From assembly GCA_938020445.1 (NCBI GenBank), contig CALIIC010000042.1, forward strand, positions 1-32,258: 32,258 bases of DNA, read 5' to 3'. The translations under genes were made by a program, and so were the position numbers. Shown here one piece after another: positions 15,727 to 24,122 of the stretch; within the stretch, counting starts at the first letter, position 1; each line of letters opens with the position of its first letter. The notes under the pieces are model-generated. The model had not been told where the DNA came from and ran no database searches. It saw only the letters and a program-made list of their open reading frames with translations. The DNA comes from an uncultured Flavobacteriaceae bacterium (GTDB lineage Bacteria > Bacteroidota > Bacteroidia > Flavobacteriales > Flavobacteriaceae).

Positions 15727-18276
15727 ATGGACGATAATTTTTCACCCCGAGTAAAAGACGTAATTGCATATAGCAAAGAGGAAGCCCTGCGTTTAGGACA
15801 TGACTTTATTGGAACCGAGCATTTAATGTTGGGCCTTTTACGTGACGGAAACGGTAAAGCAATCAGTATTTTGGATGCAATGGATGTAGACTTGGATCAC
15901 CTGAGAAGAAAGGTCGAGATTCTTAGTCCGTCAAATCCAAGTTCTGGAAATGCACAAAAAGACAAAAAGAATCTGCATTTGACACGCCAGGCAGAGCGTG
16001 CGCTGAAGACTACTTTTTTAGAGGCTAAATTGTTTCAAAGTTCTTCGATCAATACCGCGCACCTACTTCTTTGTATTTTAAGAAATGAGAACGACCCCAC
16101 TACCAAGTTGTTGCATAAACTCAAGGTTGACTATGACGGGGTAAAAGAGCAGTTTAAGTTCATGATCACCAGCGATGATGAAATCGTTGATGCCCCTACT
16201 TCGGAATCATTCCCAAATGAATCAGACGAAGGCAACGAAAGTAAGGAAGGAAATTTTGGTTCCGCAGGAAATCAAAAAGGAAATAAAAAATCGAAAACAC
16301 CAGTTCTAGATAATTTCGGCAGGGATTTGACAAGAATGGCCGAAGAGAACAAATTGGATCCCGTAGTCGGTAGGGAAAAAGAAATAGAACGGGTTTCGCA
16401 AATCTTAAGTCGTAGAAAAAAGAACAACCCGCTGCTCATTGGTGAACCAGGGGTAGGTAAAAGTGCCATAGCAGAAGGGCTTGCACTCCGTATTATAAAC
16501 AAAAAAGTATCTCGAATACTCTACAATAAAAGAGTCGTTACCCTAGACCTCGCATCTTTGGTTGCAGGCACAAAGTACCGCGGCCAATTCGAAGAGCGCA
16601 TGAAAGCGGTCATGAACGAATTGGAGAAAAATGATGATGTAATTCTATTTATAGATGAAATTCACACCATCGTAGGAGCAGGTGGCGCCACAGGAAGTTT
16701 GGATGCTTCCAACATGTTCAAACCTGCCTTGGCAAGAGGGGAGATTCAATGTATCGGTGCGACTACCTTAGACGAATACCGTCAGTACATTGAAAAAGAT
16801 GGAGCACTTGAACGACGTTTTCAAAAGGTCATCGTTGAACCTACGTCTGTAGCTGAAACCATCGAGATATTACAAAATATCAAGAGTAAATATGAAGACC
16901 ACCATAATGTAATCTATACAGACGAAGCAATTATCGCCTGTGTAAAGTTGACCAATCGGTATATGACCGATCGCTTTTTACCGGACAAGGCCATTGATGC
17001 CCTCGATGAAGCTGGTTCACGTGTTCATATTGTAAATATGGATGTCCCTAAACAAATTTTGGAGCTTGAAAAACAGCTCGAAGATGTTCGGGAACTTAAA
17101 AACAGTGTGGTTAAAAAACAAAAGTACGAAGAGGCCGCAAAGCTACGGGACGATGAGAAAAGACTCGAAAAAGACTTGGCCGTTGCCCAAGAAAAATGGG
17201 AAGACGATAGCAAATTGCATAAAGAGACGGTTTCAGAGGATAATGTAGCCGATGTAGTCTCAATGATGAGTGGTATTCCCGTAAACCGAATTGCACAGAC
17301 CGAGAGCAATAAATTAGCTGAATTACCCGAACTCATAAAAGGGAACGTTATTGGACAGGACGAAGCAGTGGCGAAAGTGGCGAAAGCCATACAGCGTAAC
17401 CGTGCCGGACTTAAAGACCCTAACAAACCCATAGGATCCTTTATTTTCCTTGGACAAACGGGCGTAGGAAAAACCCAGCTGGCCAAAGTATTGGCAAAGG
17501 AGCTTTTTGATTCCGAAGATGCCCTGATTCGCATTGATATGAGCGAATACATGGAGAAATTCGCCATTTCTAGACTGGTAGGAGCTCCTCCAGGATATGT
17601 AGGTTATGAAGAAGGCGGACAGTTAACTGAAAAAGTACGCCGAAAACCGTATTCGGTAATTCTGTTAGACGAGGTAGAGAAAGCACATCCAGATGTGTTC
17701 AACATGCTTTTACAAGTATTGGACGACGGCTACCTTACCGACAGTTTGGGACGTAAAATCGACTTTCGAAACAGTATCATTATTATGACTTCGAATATTG
17801 GAGCAAGGCAACTAAAAGACTTCGGACAAGGAGTCGGTTTTGGCACCTCCGCTAAGATTTCGCAAGCAGATACCCATCAGAAGAGCGTTATCGAAAATGC
17901 TTTGAAAAAGGCATTTGCGCCCGAATTCTTGAACCGAATCGATGATGTAGTGGTATTTAATCCGCTTGAAAGAGAAGACATTCACCAAATTATTGATATT
18001 GAACTTGCAAAATTGTTTGCCAGAATCAAAGAAATAGGATATGACCTTAACTTAACGGAAAAGGCCAAGGACTATATTGCCGATAAGGGCTTTGATAAAC
18101 AATACGGTGCAAGGCCTTTGAAAAGGGCTATTCAAAAGTATATAGAGGATGCCTTGGCCGAAGAAATTGTTAATTCCAAGTTGGTGGAAGGCGATAGTAT
18201 CTTTATGGATCTTGATGCTAAAAAAGAAGAGCTGACCATTAAAATCAAAAAAGCGACGAAATCCTCGAAAGCCTGA
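15727..18276 (+). CDS. clpC: ATP-dependent Clp protease ATP-binding subunit ClpC
   Basis: An 849-residue Hsp100 unfoldase that feeds substrates to ClpP. Domains in order: double Clp N-repeat (1-150), an acidic/serine linker (~150-190), AAA module 1 with Walker A GEPGVGKS (239-246) and Walker B FIDE (308-311), a UVR/M-domain coiled coil (~440-500), AAA module 2 with Walker A GQTGVGKT (576-583) and Walker B LLDE (646-649). The ClpP-docking loop VGF is at 703-705, which separates it from disaggregase ClpB. The M-domain is short, as in ClpC. No Bacillus-type mcsA/mcsB/ctsR neighbours are present. Divergent from gyrA; monocistronic, with a strong terminator right after. Confidence 0.96.
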   Translation: MDDNFSPRVKDVIAYSKEEALRLGHDFIGTEHLMLGLLRDGNGKAISILDAMDVDLDHLRRKVEILSPSNPSSGNAQKDKKNLHLTRQAERALKTTFLEAKLFQSSSINTAHLLLCILRNENDPTTKLLHKLKVDYDGVKEQFKFMITSDDEIVDAPTSESFPNESDEGNESKEGNFGSAGNQKGNKKSKTPVLDNFGRDLTRMAEENKLDPVVGREKEIERVSQILSRRKKNNPLLIGEPGVGKSAIAEGLALRIINKKVSRILYNKRVVTLDLASLVAGTKYRGQFEERMKAVMNELEKNDDVILFIDEIHTIVGAGGATGSLDASNMFKPALARGEIQCIGATTLDEYRQYIEKDGALERRFQKVIVEPTSVAETIEILQNIKSKYEDHHNVIYTDEAIIACVKLTNRYMTDRFLPDKAIDALDEAGSRVHIVNMDVPKQILELEKQLEDVRELKNSVVKKQKYEEAAKLRDDEKRLEKDLAVAQEKWEDDSKLHKETVSEDNVADVVSMMSGIPVNRIAQTESNKLAELPELIKGNVIGQDEAVAKVAKAIQRNRAGLKDPNKPIGSFIFLGQTGVGKTQLAKVLAKELFDSEDALIRIDMSEYMEKFAISRLVGAPPGYVGYEEGGQLTEKVRRKPYSVILLDEVEKAHPDVFNMLLQVLDDGYLTDSLGRKIDFRNSIIIMTSNIGARQLKDFGQGVGFGTSAKISQADTHQKSVIENALKKAFAPEFLNRIDDVVVFNPLEREDIHQIIDIELAKLFARIKEIGYDLNLTEKAKDYIADKGFDKQYGARPLKRAIQKYIEDALAEEIVNSKLVEGDSIFMDLDAKKEELTIKIKKATKSSKA

Positions 18277-18300
18277 TATTTAGTAGGAAAAAGACACCGT

Positions 18301-18331
18301 AAGGGGGCGATATAATCGCCCCCTTTTTTTT
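18301..18331 (+). terminator. Intrinsic terminator of clpC
   Basis: GGGGGCGAT (18303-18311) pairs with ATCGCCCCC (18315-18323) around a 3-base loop, followed by eight T. Confidence 0.93.
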
Positions 18332-18480
18332 ATGCCCCAGAATTCGCGAAGTAAGAAAAAAGCCCCCTACTCACAATTGAAAGCAGTATAAACGATATTT
18401 ACGCCTTTAATCTAATATTTTACTACATGTCTTTGCATACCGCTACTTTCGTTTCGAGACACTATTAAAAAATACGCATA

Positions 18481-18882
18481 ATGAAAGTGGGAAAATCTAA
18501 GAAAAAGATTGTCGTCAGGGAATACCAGTTAGAAATAGGTAAAATACAAGTATATGAAAACCATATGGTTTCTATTTTTGACGAAGGAGCAACGCTGACA
18601 CTTGAAAGAGCCTATCAAATTATCGGGATTTCGGAAATTCATTTTCGAAACCGCGATTTCGGTTACATCAGCCTTCGAAAGAACGCATATGCAATTGACC
18701 CTACCATCTACTCCTATATTAGGGAATTGGAAAACTTAAAAGCCTTTGCTATCGTTTCAATAAAAGAAATGGACATGCATAATTTTAAAATCGAAAAGCT
18801 CTTCTACAAAAAACCGATGAAGTTTTTCATCGAATATGACAATGCATTGGCGTGGGTAAAAAGAAGGGTTAAAGGTCGTTAA
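18481..18882 (+). CDS. Small SpoIIAA/STAS-like protein of unknown function
   Basis: A 133-residue cytosolic protein, basic at both ends. The alternation of strands and helices (FGYISLRKNAYAIDPTIYSYI, LKAFAIVSIKEMD, then a helix before MKFFIEYDNALAWVKRR) recalls a group of flavobacterial proteins with a STAS/SpoIIAA-like fold, which bind lipids or regulate partners. No catalytic motif is visible. It stands alone between the clpC terminator and the convergent nnr gene; no clear promoter box was recognised upstream. The fold assignment is by pattern only and no function is assigned. Confidence 0.7.
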   Translation: MKVGKSKKKIVVREYQLEIGKIQVYENHMVSIFDEGATLTLERAYQIIGISEIHFRNRDFGYISLRKNAYAIDPTIYSYIRELENLKAFAIVSIKEMDMHNFKIEKLFYKKPMKFFIEYDNALAWVKRRVKGR

Positions 18883-18935
18883 GATTTATAGCACTACCAG
18901 CAACCGACCCAACCAACCAGCACCAAAACCAGCTT

Positions 18936-20489
18936 TCATCCATTTTCTTTCTCAGACACCTCCGCCTCCGGTGGTCCCTCCGGTATTTTAAAAAGATCGA
19001 TAAAAGCTTTTCCAATTGCGTTGGATATATCGGAAGCCAATAGCGCCTGGTACCCAGTCGCCTCAACCGCAATATCCCCTGCCCTACCATGTAGGTATAC
19101 GCCAAATAAAGCGGCATGCAGGGAGGTATAGCCTTGTGCCATTAGACCGGCTATTACACCCGTAAGTACATCGCCACTGCCGGCCGTGGCCATTCCCGGA
19201 TTCCCGGTCATATTGATGTATCCTTTTCCATTCTGCAGCGTAATGGTGTGCGCCCCTTTTATAATGAGGATACAATTGTATTTTTTAGAAAAGGCTTTGG
19301 CCTTTTTCAGCTTTTCAAAATCATCTTTCCATTTTCCTATCAAACGTTCCAATTCTTTTGGATGTGGTGTTAGCACAGAATCCTTGGGCAGTTTCTTAAG
19401 AAGTGTTTTATGTTCCGCTAAGATATTCAAGGCATCGGCATCGATGACCAGAGGGGTATGAACCTGATCTAAGAAGCTCGAAAAGGTTTTTACAGTGGAG
19501 GTCTCTTTTCCCATACCCACACCAATCGCAATGGTTTTCCCATCAAGGTCGAAATCGATATTCGATAAGAATTGCTCACCGGTATCGGGAACCACCATTG
19601 CCTCCGGGACATTTGTTTGCAATGGTAAAAGTCCACATTCGGGAACATAGGCAGACACCAAACCACTCCCGGTGCGTAGGCTACTTTGTGCAGTTAAGTG
19701 AACCGCCCCTATTTTTCCGACGCTGCCTCCTACGACCATTACATGACCAAAAGTACCTTTATGGGAAAATTTTTCTCTTGGCATATACATAGGCAATACC
19801 TCGTTTTTACCAACAAGCTCATAATCCGTCTTCATTTCGGTAAGATACTCGGGATCTAAACCGATATCGAGTACTTCCCATTGATTGCTATAAATACCTG
19901 TGCCAGGTAAAAAGAAGGTCAATTTTGGGGCTTGAAAACTCAATACAAAATTGGCCTTGACCACCGCGTTTGGGTCTTCCACTCCCTTATCGGTATACAT
20001 GCCCGAAGGAATATCAATAGAAAGTATAAAGGCTTGAGTGCTATGAAGGTGTTCGATCAAACGAACTACCCACGCATCCGGGGCTCTATTAAGACCTATA
20101 CCGAAAATGGCATCAACAATGATATCATCCTTGCCTATTGCCGGAAGCTCACAATCGGATTCTAAAAATTCGGGCCATACTTTACGCTCTTTCAACCGTT
20201 CTAAATTGATTAAAAAGTCTTTGGAACGGGTCTTGCTATAATTTATGACATACACCCCAATATTGTACCCATGCTCCTGCAAGTGACGGGCCAAGGCAAT
20301 ACCATCGCCACCATTGTTGCCGATACCACAAAAAAGATGAATTTTTACCGGCGCTCCCTGCATGCGAAGATGCATCCAATTAAAAATTTGAGTAGCGGCC
20401 CTTTCCATCAATACATCACTACTAATTTCCTGTTTTTGAATGGTGTACGTATCTGCCTCGTAAATCTGTTTCCCTGAAAATATTTTCAT
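18936..20489 (-). CDS. nnr: Bifunctional NAD(P)H-hydrate epimerase / ADP-dependent NAD(P)H-hydrate dehydratase
   Basis: A 517-residue repair enzyme that returns damaged NAD(P)H hydrates to NAD(P)H. The N-terminal YjeF_N epimerase (~1-210) shows FCGIGNNGGDGIALARHL and DIIVDAIFGIGLNR; the C-terminal ribokinase-like dehydratase (~220-505) shows GSVGKIGAVHLTA, VLTPHPKELERL and the nucleotide-binding GNPGMATAGSGDVLTG. Both halves are complete. The frame extends upstream to a TTG (20510), but the ATG at 20489 (MKIFSGKQIYEADTYT) matches the family start. Convergent with the STAS-like gene (53 bases, no clear terminator) and divergent from the threonine operon. Confidence 0.95.
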   Translation of the reverse strand: MKIFSGKQIYEADTYTIQKQEISSDVLMERAATQIFNWMHLRMQGAPVKIHLFCGIGNNGGDGIALARHLQEHGYNIGVYVINYSKTRSKDFLINLERLKERKVWPEFLESDCELPAIGKDDIIVDAIFGIGLNRAPDAWVVRLIEHLHSTQAFILSIDIPSGMYTDKGVEDPNAVVKANFVLSFQAPKLTFFLPGTGIYSNQWEVLDIGLDPEYLTEMKTDYELVGKNEVLPMYMPREKFSHKGTFGHVMVVGGSVGKIGAVHLTAQSSLRTGSGLVSAYVPECGLLPLQTNVPEAMVVPDTGEQFLSNIDFDLDGKTIAIGVGMGKETSTVKTFSSFLDQVHTPLVIDADALNILAEHKTLLKKLPKDSVLTPHPKELERLIGKWKDDFEKLKKAKAFSKKYNCILIIKGAHTITLQNGKGYINMTGNPGMATAGSGDVLTGVIAGLMAQGYTSLHAALFGVYLHGRAGDIAVEATGYQALLASDISNAIGKAFIDLFKIPEGPPEAEVSEKENG

Positions 20490-20543
20490 CTTGCTAAAAA
20501 ATCCTGACAAAATTTACCGATTCCGTAAAAATTCCGGTAAACA

Positions 20544-20574
20544 TTTGGTTGAGGCGCTAAATGTACTACTTTTG
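20544..20574 (+). promoter_or_regulatory. Bacteroidetes-type promoter of the threonine operon
   Basis: TTTG (20544-20547) and TACTTTTG (20567-20574) are separated by 19 bases, a full match to the TTTG-N19-TAnnTTTG pattern. Transcription should start near 20580, leaving about 170 untranslated bases before thrA. Confidence 0.8.
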
Positions 20575-20597
20575 AGATTCACAAGAAATTAAACCCA

Positions 20598-20681
20598 GTG
20601 AATCTAGTTACTACAGATTTAGATTTTGGCCTTAGAAGCAACAGTCGTGCGTTCAATCGTACTACAACCCCTTTGGGGTAA
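20598..20681 (+). CDS. Candidate threonine-operon leader peptide (27 residues)
   Basis: A GTG-initiated frame starts ~18 bases after the predicted transcription start and ends 70 bases before thrA. Its product would begin MNLVTTDLDFG and end RTTTPLG. Five of 27 residues are Thr, arranged as one pair (ACT ACA) and one triplet (ACT ACA ACC, 20661-20669) three codons before the TAA. A hairpin ACCCC-TTT-GGGGT (20667-20679) starts at the last Thr codon and reaches the stop codon. Thr-rich leaders that sense charged tRNA-Thr are established for thr operons of enteric bacteria; applying this here is inference. There is no ATG alternative in the leader. No strong terminator hairpin with a T-run was found before thrA, so classic attenuation is not shown. 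Confidence 0.5.
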   Translation: MNLVTTDLDFGLRSNSRAFNRTTTPLG

Positions 20682-20716
20682 ACTGCTATATACTTCCGAT
20701 TCTCGCGATTTATCGC
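20667..20716 (+). promoter_or_regulatory. Leader hairpins upstream of thrA
   Basis: Two small stem-loops: ACCCC-TTT-GGGGT (20667-20679), covering the last Thr codon and the start of the leader stop codon, and GCGA-TTTA-TCGC (20705-20716). A further pairing AATCG (20655-20659) with CGATT (20697-20701) would compete with translation of the Thr codons. No T-run follows, so they are candidates for alternative folding, not proven terminators. Confidence 0.3.
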
Positions 20717-20751
20717 TCCCTAAATAAAATACATCCTAATTTAAGCGCATC

Positions 20752-23196
20752 ATGCAAGTATTAAAATTTGGCGGCACTTCTGTTGCCGATGCAAAAAATA
20801 TATCCCTCGTAAAGAACATTGTTTCCGATGCTTCGGACGAACGAATCATTGTGGTCGTTTCTGCCCTAGGTGGCATTACCGACCTATTATTGAAAGCCGC
20901 TTCAATGGCTTCCAAACAGGACGAAAGCTATACCGCCATCATCCCCGAAATTGAAAGAAGACACCTAGAGACCATCAAATCTTTGCTCCCCATCAAAGCG
21001 CAAAGCGCTGTGCTAAGTAAGGTAAAAAGCGAACTGAATGTTCTGGAAACCCTCTTGGAAGGAGCCTTCTTAATTGGCGAGACCACCCCAAAACTATTGG
21101 ACAAAATAATGAGTTTTGGAGAGCTGTTATCTTCTTACATTATTAGTGAATACCTTCTTTCCCAGGGTTTGGATGTGGTTTATAAAGACAGTAGGGAATT
21201 GATCAAGACCAATGCCGATCACGGCAAAGCACTAGTAAATTTCGAGCGCACCAAACAACTTTGTTGGGAATATTTTCAAAACATTTCCGAAAAAATAATT
21301 CTAATGGGGGGCTTTATTGCTTCCTCTGAAGAAGACACCTCCACCACTCTTGGTAGAGGTGGGTCTGACTATTCCGCTGCCATCCTAGCGGCTGCATTAG
21401 ATGCCGATCTATTACAAATATGGACGGATGTTAGTGGTATGTACACCGCCAATCCTAAAATCGTAAAACAAGCCCAGGCAATTCCGCATATTTCTTTTGA
21501 AGAAGCCATGGAACTTTCCCATTTTGGCGCGAAAGTCTTATACGCTCCCACCATTCAACCGGTGCTTTCGAAAGGCATTCCGATTGTAATTAAAAATACT
21601 TTTGAGCCACAGGCGGAAGGGACACTGATTACAAAAAACAAAAACGAAAAAAACAAGACCGTACGTGGTATAAGTCATATTGATCAAATTGCCTTGTTAT
21701 CGCTACAAGGGCCAGGTATGGTCGGCGTACCGGGTACTTCGAAACGTTTTTTTGAAGTACTATCGCAGGCAGCCATTAGTGTGGTGCTTATTACCCAAGC
21801 ATCTTCGGAACATTCTATCTGTGTTGGTATCGCTTCCTCCGATATTGACAAGGCGGTTCAAATTGTAAACGAGGCTTTTGCTTATGAAATAGCACAAAAC
21901 AAGATTCAGCCCGTACTGGCCGAAAAAGAGTTGGCAATCATCGCCTTGGTAGGAGATAACATGAAAAGTCATCAGGGATTGAGCGGAAAAATGTTTAGTA
22001 CCCTAGGGCGAAACAATGTGAATATTCGCGTTATTGCGCAAGGGGCCTCCGAGCGTAATATATCTGCCGTAATCGCACAGCAAGATGTGAAGAAAGCATT
22101 GAACTCCTTACATGAAGAATTTTTCGAGGAAAATATAAAACAACTCAACCTCTTCGTCATGGGGGTAGGAAATGTTGGAGCAAAGTTTTTAGCGCAGGTA
22201 CGGCAGCAACATTCCTATCTTAAAGACAATCTTAAACTCAATATTCGGGTTATAGGAATATCGAATTCCCGTACCATGCATTTTGATGAAAATGGCATCA
22301 AATTGGAAACCTGGGAAACTACACTGGCAAACGGAGAACAGGCAGATCAAGAACGTTTCATGCATTTGGTAAACAACCTCAATTATCGGAATAGTATTTT
22401 TGTGGATAATACTGCAAGCGCCGACGTTTCGAACACCTATGCAGATTATCTGGGCAACAGTATTTCAGTAGTTACCTGTAACAAAATAGCCTGTTCCTCT
22501 GCCTATGAAAACTATAAAGACCTCAAAGCCTTGTCAAGAAAATACAATGCACCTTTCTTGTTTGAGACCAATGTGGGGGCCGGACTTCCCATACTCGATA
22601 CCCTAAAAAATCTAATTGCCTCTGGTGATAAAGTTTTAAAGATTCAAGCAGTACTTTCGGGCAGTCTCAATTTTGTATTCAACAATTTTAATGAGGAACA
22701 CACCTTTCATGACATTGTTTTACGAGCGCAGAAAGAAGGCTATACCGAACCCGATCCGAAAATAGATTTAAGCGGAATTGACGTAATGCGAAAAATTCTG
22801 ATCTTAGCGCGAGAAAGTGGACATCAACTCGAAATTGATGCCATTGAAAATACCCCATTTCTGTCCAAAGAAAGTTTGGAGACCAAAACCAATGAAGATT
22901 TCTTTGCGGCTGTCAAAAAAGACGAAGCATCTTTTCAAAAACGGTATGCAGAAGCCAAGGCAAAAGACAGTAAGTTGAAATATGTAGCCCAATTTGAAAA
23001 TGGAAAAGCCAGCGTTGGTTTACAGCAAATTCCAAAAGGGCATGATTTTTATAACCTTGAAGGTAGTGACAACATAGTTTTGTTCTATACGGAACGCTAT
23101 CCCGACCAACCGATGATCATTAAAGGAGCTGGTGCCGGAGCGGATGTTACGGCATCCGGTATTTTTGCCGACATTATTCGAATTGGAAATTTCTAA
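20752..23196 (+). CDS. thrA: Bifunctional aspartokinase / homoserine dehydrogenase
   Basis: An 814-residue fusion catalysing the first and third steps from aspartate to threonine. The aspartokinase domain (~1-300) starts with the substrate/ATP motif KFGGTSVAD (5-13) and has TTLGRGGSDYSA. Two ACT domains (~310-460; GPGMVGVPGTSKRFF, IALVGDNMKSHQGLSGKMF) provide the site for threonine feedback. Homoserine dehydrogenase (~465-814) begins at the NAD(P) fold VMGVGNVGAKFL and carries GAGLPILDTLKNLI and the GYTEPDPKIDLSGIDVMRK block. Length equals that of enteric ThrA. It heads a thrABC operon with two bases before thrB, preceded by a long leader. Confidence 0.97.
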   Translation: MQVLKFGGTSVADAKNISLVKNIVSDASDERIIVVVSALGGITDLLLKAASMASKQDESYTAIIPEIERRHLETIKSLLPIKAQSAVLSKVKSELNVLETLLEGAFLIGETTPKLLDKIMSFGELLSSYIISEYLLSQGLDVVYKDSRELIKTNADHGKALVNFERTKQLCWEYFQNISEKIILMGGFIASSEEDTSTTLGRGGSDYSAAILAAALDADLLQIWTDVSGMYTANPKIVKQAQAIPHISFEEAMELSHFGAKVLYAPTIQPVLSKGIPIVIKNTFEPQAEGTLITKNKNEKNKTVRGISHIDQIALLSLQGPGMVGVPGTSKRFFEVLSQAAISVVLITQASSEHSICVGIASSDIDKAVQIVNEAFAYEIAQNKIQPVLAEKELAIIALVGDNMKSHQGLSGKMFSTLGRNNVNIRVIAQGASERNISAVIAQQDVKKALNSLHEEFFEENIKQLNLFVMGVGNVGAKFLAQVRQQHSYLKDNLKLNIRVIGISNSRTMHFDENGIKLETWETTLANGEQADQERFMHLVNNLNYRNSIFVDNTASADVSNTYADYLGNSISVVTCNKIACSSAYENYKDLKALSRKYNAPFLFETNVGAGLPILDTLKNLIASGDKVLKIQAVLSGSLNFVFNNFNEEHTFHDIVLRAQKEGYTEPDPKIDLSGIDVMRKILILARESGHQLEIDAIENTPFLSKESLETKTNEDFFAAVKKDEASFQKRYAEAKAKDSKLKYVAQFENGKASVGLQQIPKGHDFYNLEGSDNIVLFYTERYPDQPMIIKGAGAGADVTASGIFADIIRIGNF

Positions 23197-23198
23197 AG

Positions 23199-24122
23199 AT
23201 GGAAACACTCAAAATATTCTGTCCGGCCACGATTGCCAATGTATCCTGTGGTTTTGATGTACTCGGCCTGGCGTTGGACGCCGTCGGGGATGAAATGGTT
23301 GTTCGAAAAAGCGCTAAAAAAGGCATTAGCATTACAAAATTGGAGGGACAAAACCTGCCTACGGAAACGCATTTGAATGTTGCCGGGGTAGCCGGGATGG
23401 CCCTGTTGGAACAAAGCGATTATCAGGGCGGTTTTGAAATCGAAATTTACAAGAAAATCAAAGCGGGAAGTGGTATCGGTAGCAGTGCCGCAAGTTCGGC
23501 CGGAGCCGTTTGGGCAATGAACGAATTATTGGGCAAACCATTTACCACTGCAAAATTGGTAGAGTTTGCAATGGAAGGGGAACGATTGGCGAGCGGTGTT
23601 GCGCATGCCGACAATGTGGCCCCTGCCCTCTTTGGAGGTTTTACATTGGTGCGCAGCTACCATCCGTTGGACATTGTTGAGATTCCGTTTCCTTCCGAAT
23701 TATTTGCGACTGTCATTCATCCGCAAATCGAAGTCAAGACAGCCGACTCCCGTAAAATACTGAAGACAAGTATACGCCTGCAGGACGGCATTAAACAATG
23801 GGGAAACGTTGGCGGATTGATAGCCGGACTATTTCTGGAGGATTACGCCCTTATCGGTCGTTCTTTGCATGACCATATTGTAGAACCCATCAGATCTATC
23901 CTGATTCCAGGTTTCGACGATATAAAATCCGGTGCCCTTAGTGCCGGCGCGTTGGGGAGTGGTATTTCAGGTTCCGGGCCCTCAATTTTTGCCTTAAGCC
24001 AAGGGGAGGAAACAGCTCAAAATGTAGGAGAAACCATGAAAAAAATCTATCAGGATATCGGGGTCGATTATGACGTGCATGTTTCTAAAATTAATCGCGA
24101 AGGAATCAAAATATTAGATTAA
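23199..24122 (+). CDS. thrB: Homoserine kinase
   Basis: A 307-residue GHMP-family kinase that phosphorylates homoserine to O-phosphohomoserine. The N-terminal strand CPATIANVSCGFDVLGLAL holds the substrate region, and the ATP-binding glycine/serine loop GSGIGSSAASSAGA lies at 90-103. The C-terminal motif GSGISGSGPSIFAL is the third GHMP motif. It starts two bases after the thrA stop and its own stop codon directly touches the thrC start, so all three genes should be one message with coupled translation. Nothing unusual. Confidence 0.96.
   Translation: METLKIFCPATIANVSCGFDVLGLALDAVGDEMVVRKSAKKGISITKLEGQNLPTETHLNVAGVAGMALLEQSDYQGGFEIEIYKKIKAGSGIGSSAASSAGAVWAMNELLGKPFTTAKLVEFAMEGERLASGVAHADNVAPALFGGFTLVRSYHPLDIVEIPFPSELFATVIHPQIEVKTADSRKILKTSIRLQDGIKQWGNVGGLIAGLFLEDYALIGRSLHDHIVEPIRSILIPGFDDIKSGALSAGALGSGISGSGPSIFALSQGEETAQNVGETMKKIYQDIGVDYDVHVSKINREGIKILD

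Noticed and set aside
17025-17567. 180-residue frame opposite clpC
   Set aside because: Serine/phenylalanine-rich shadow of the clpC coding strand with no recognisable motif; clpC is complete and conserved here.
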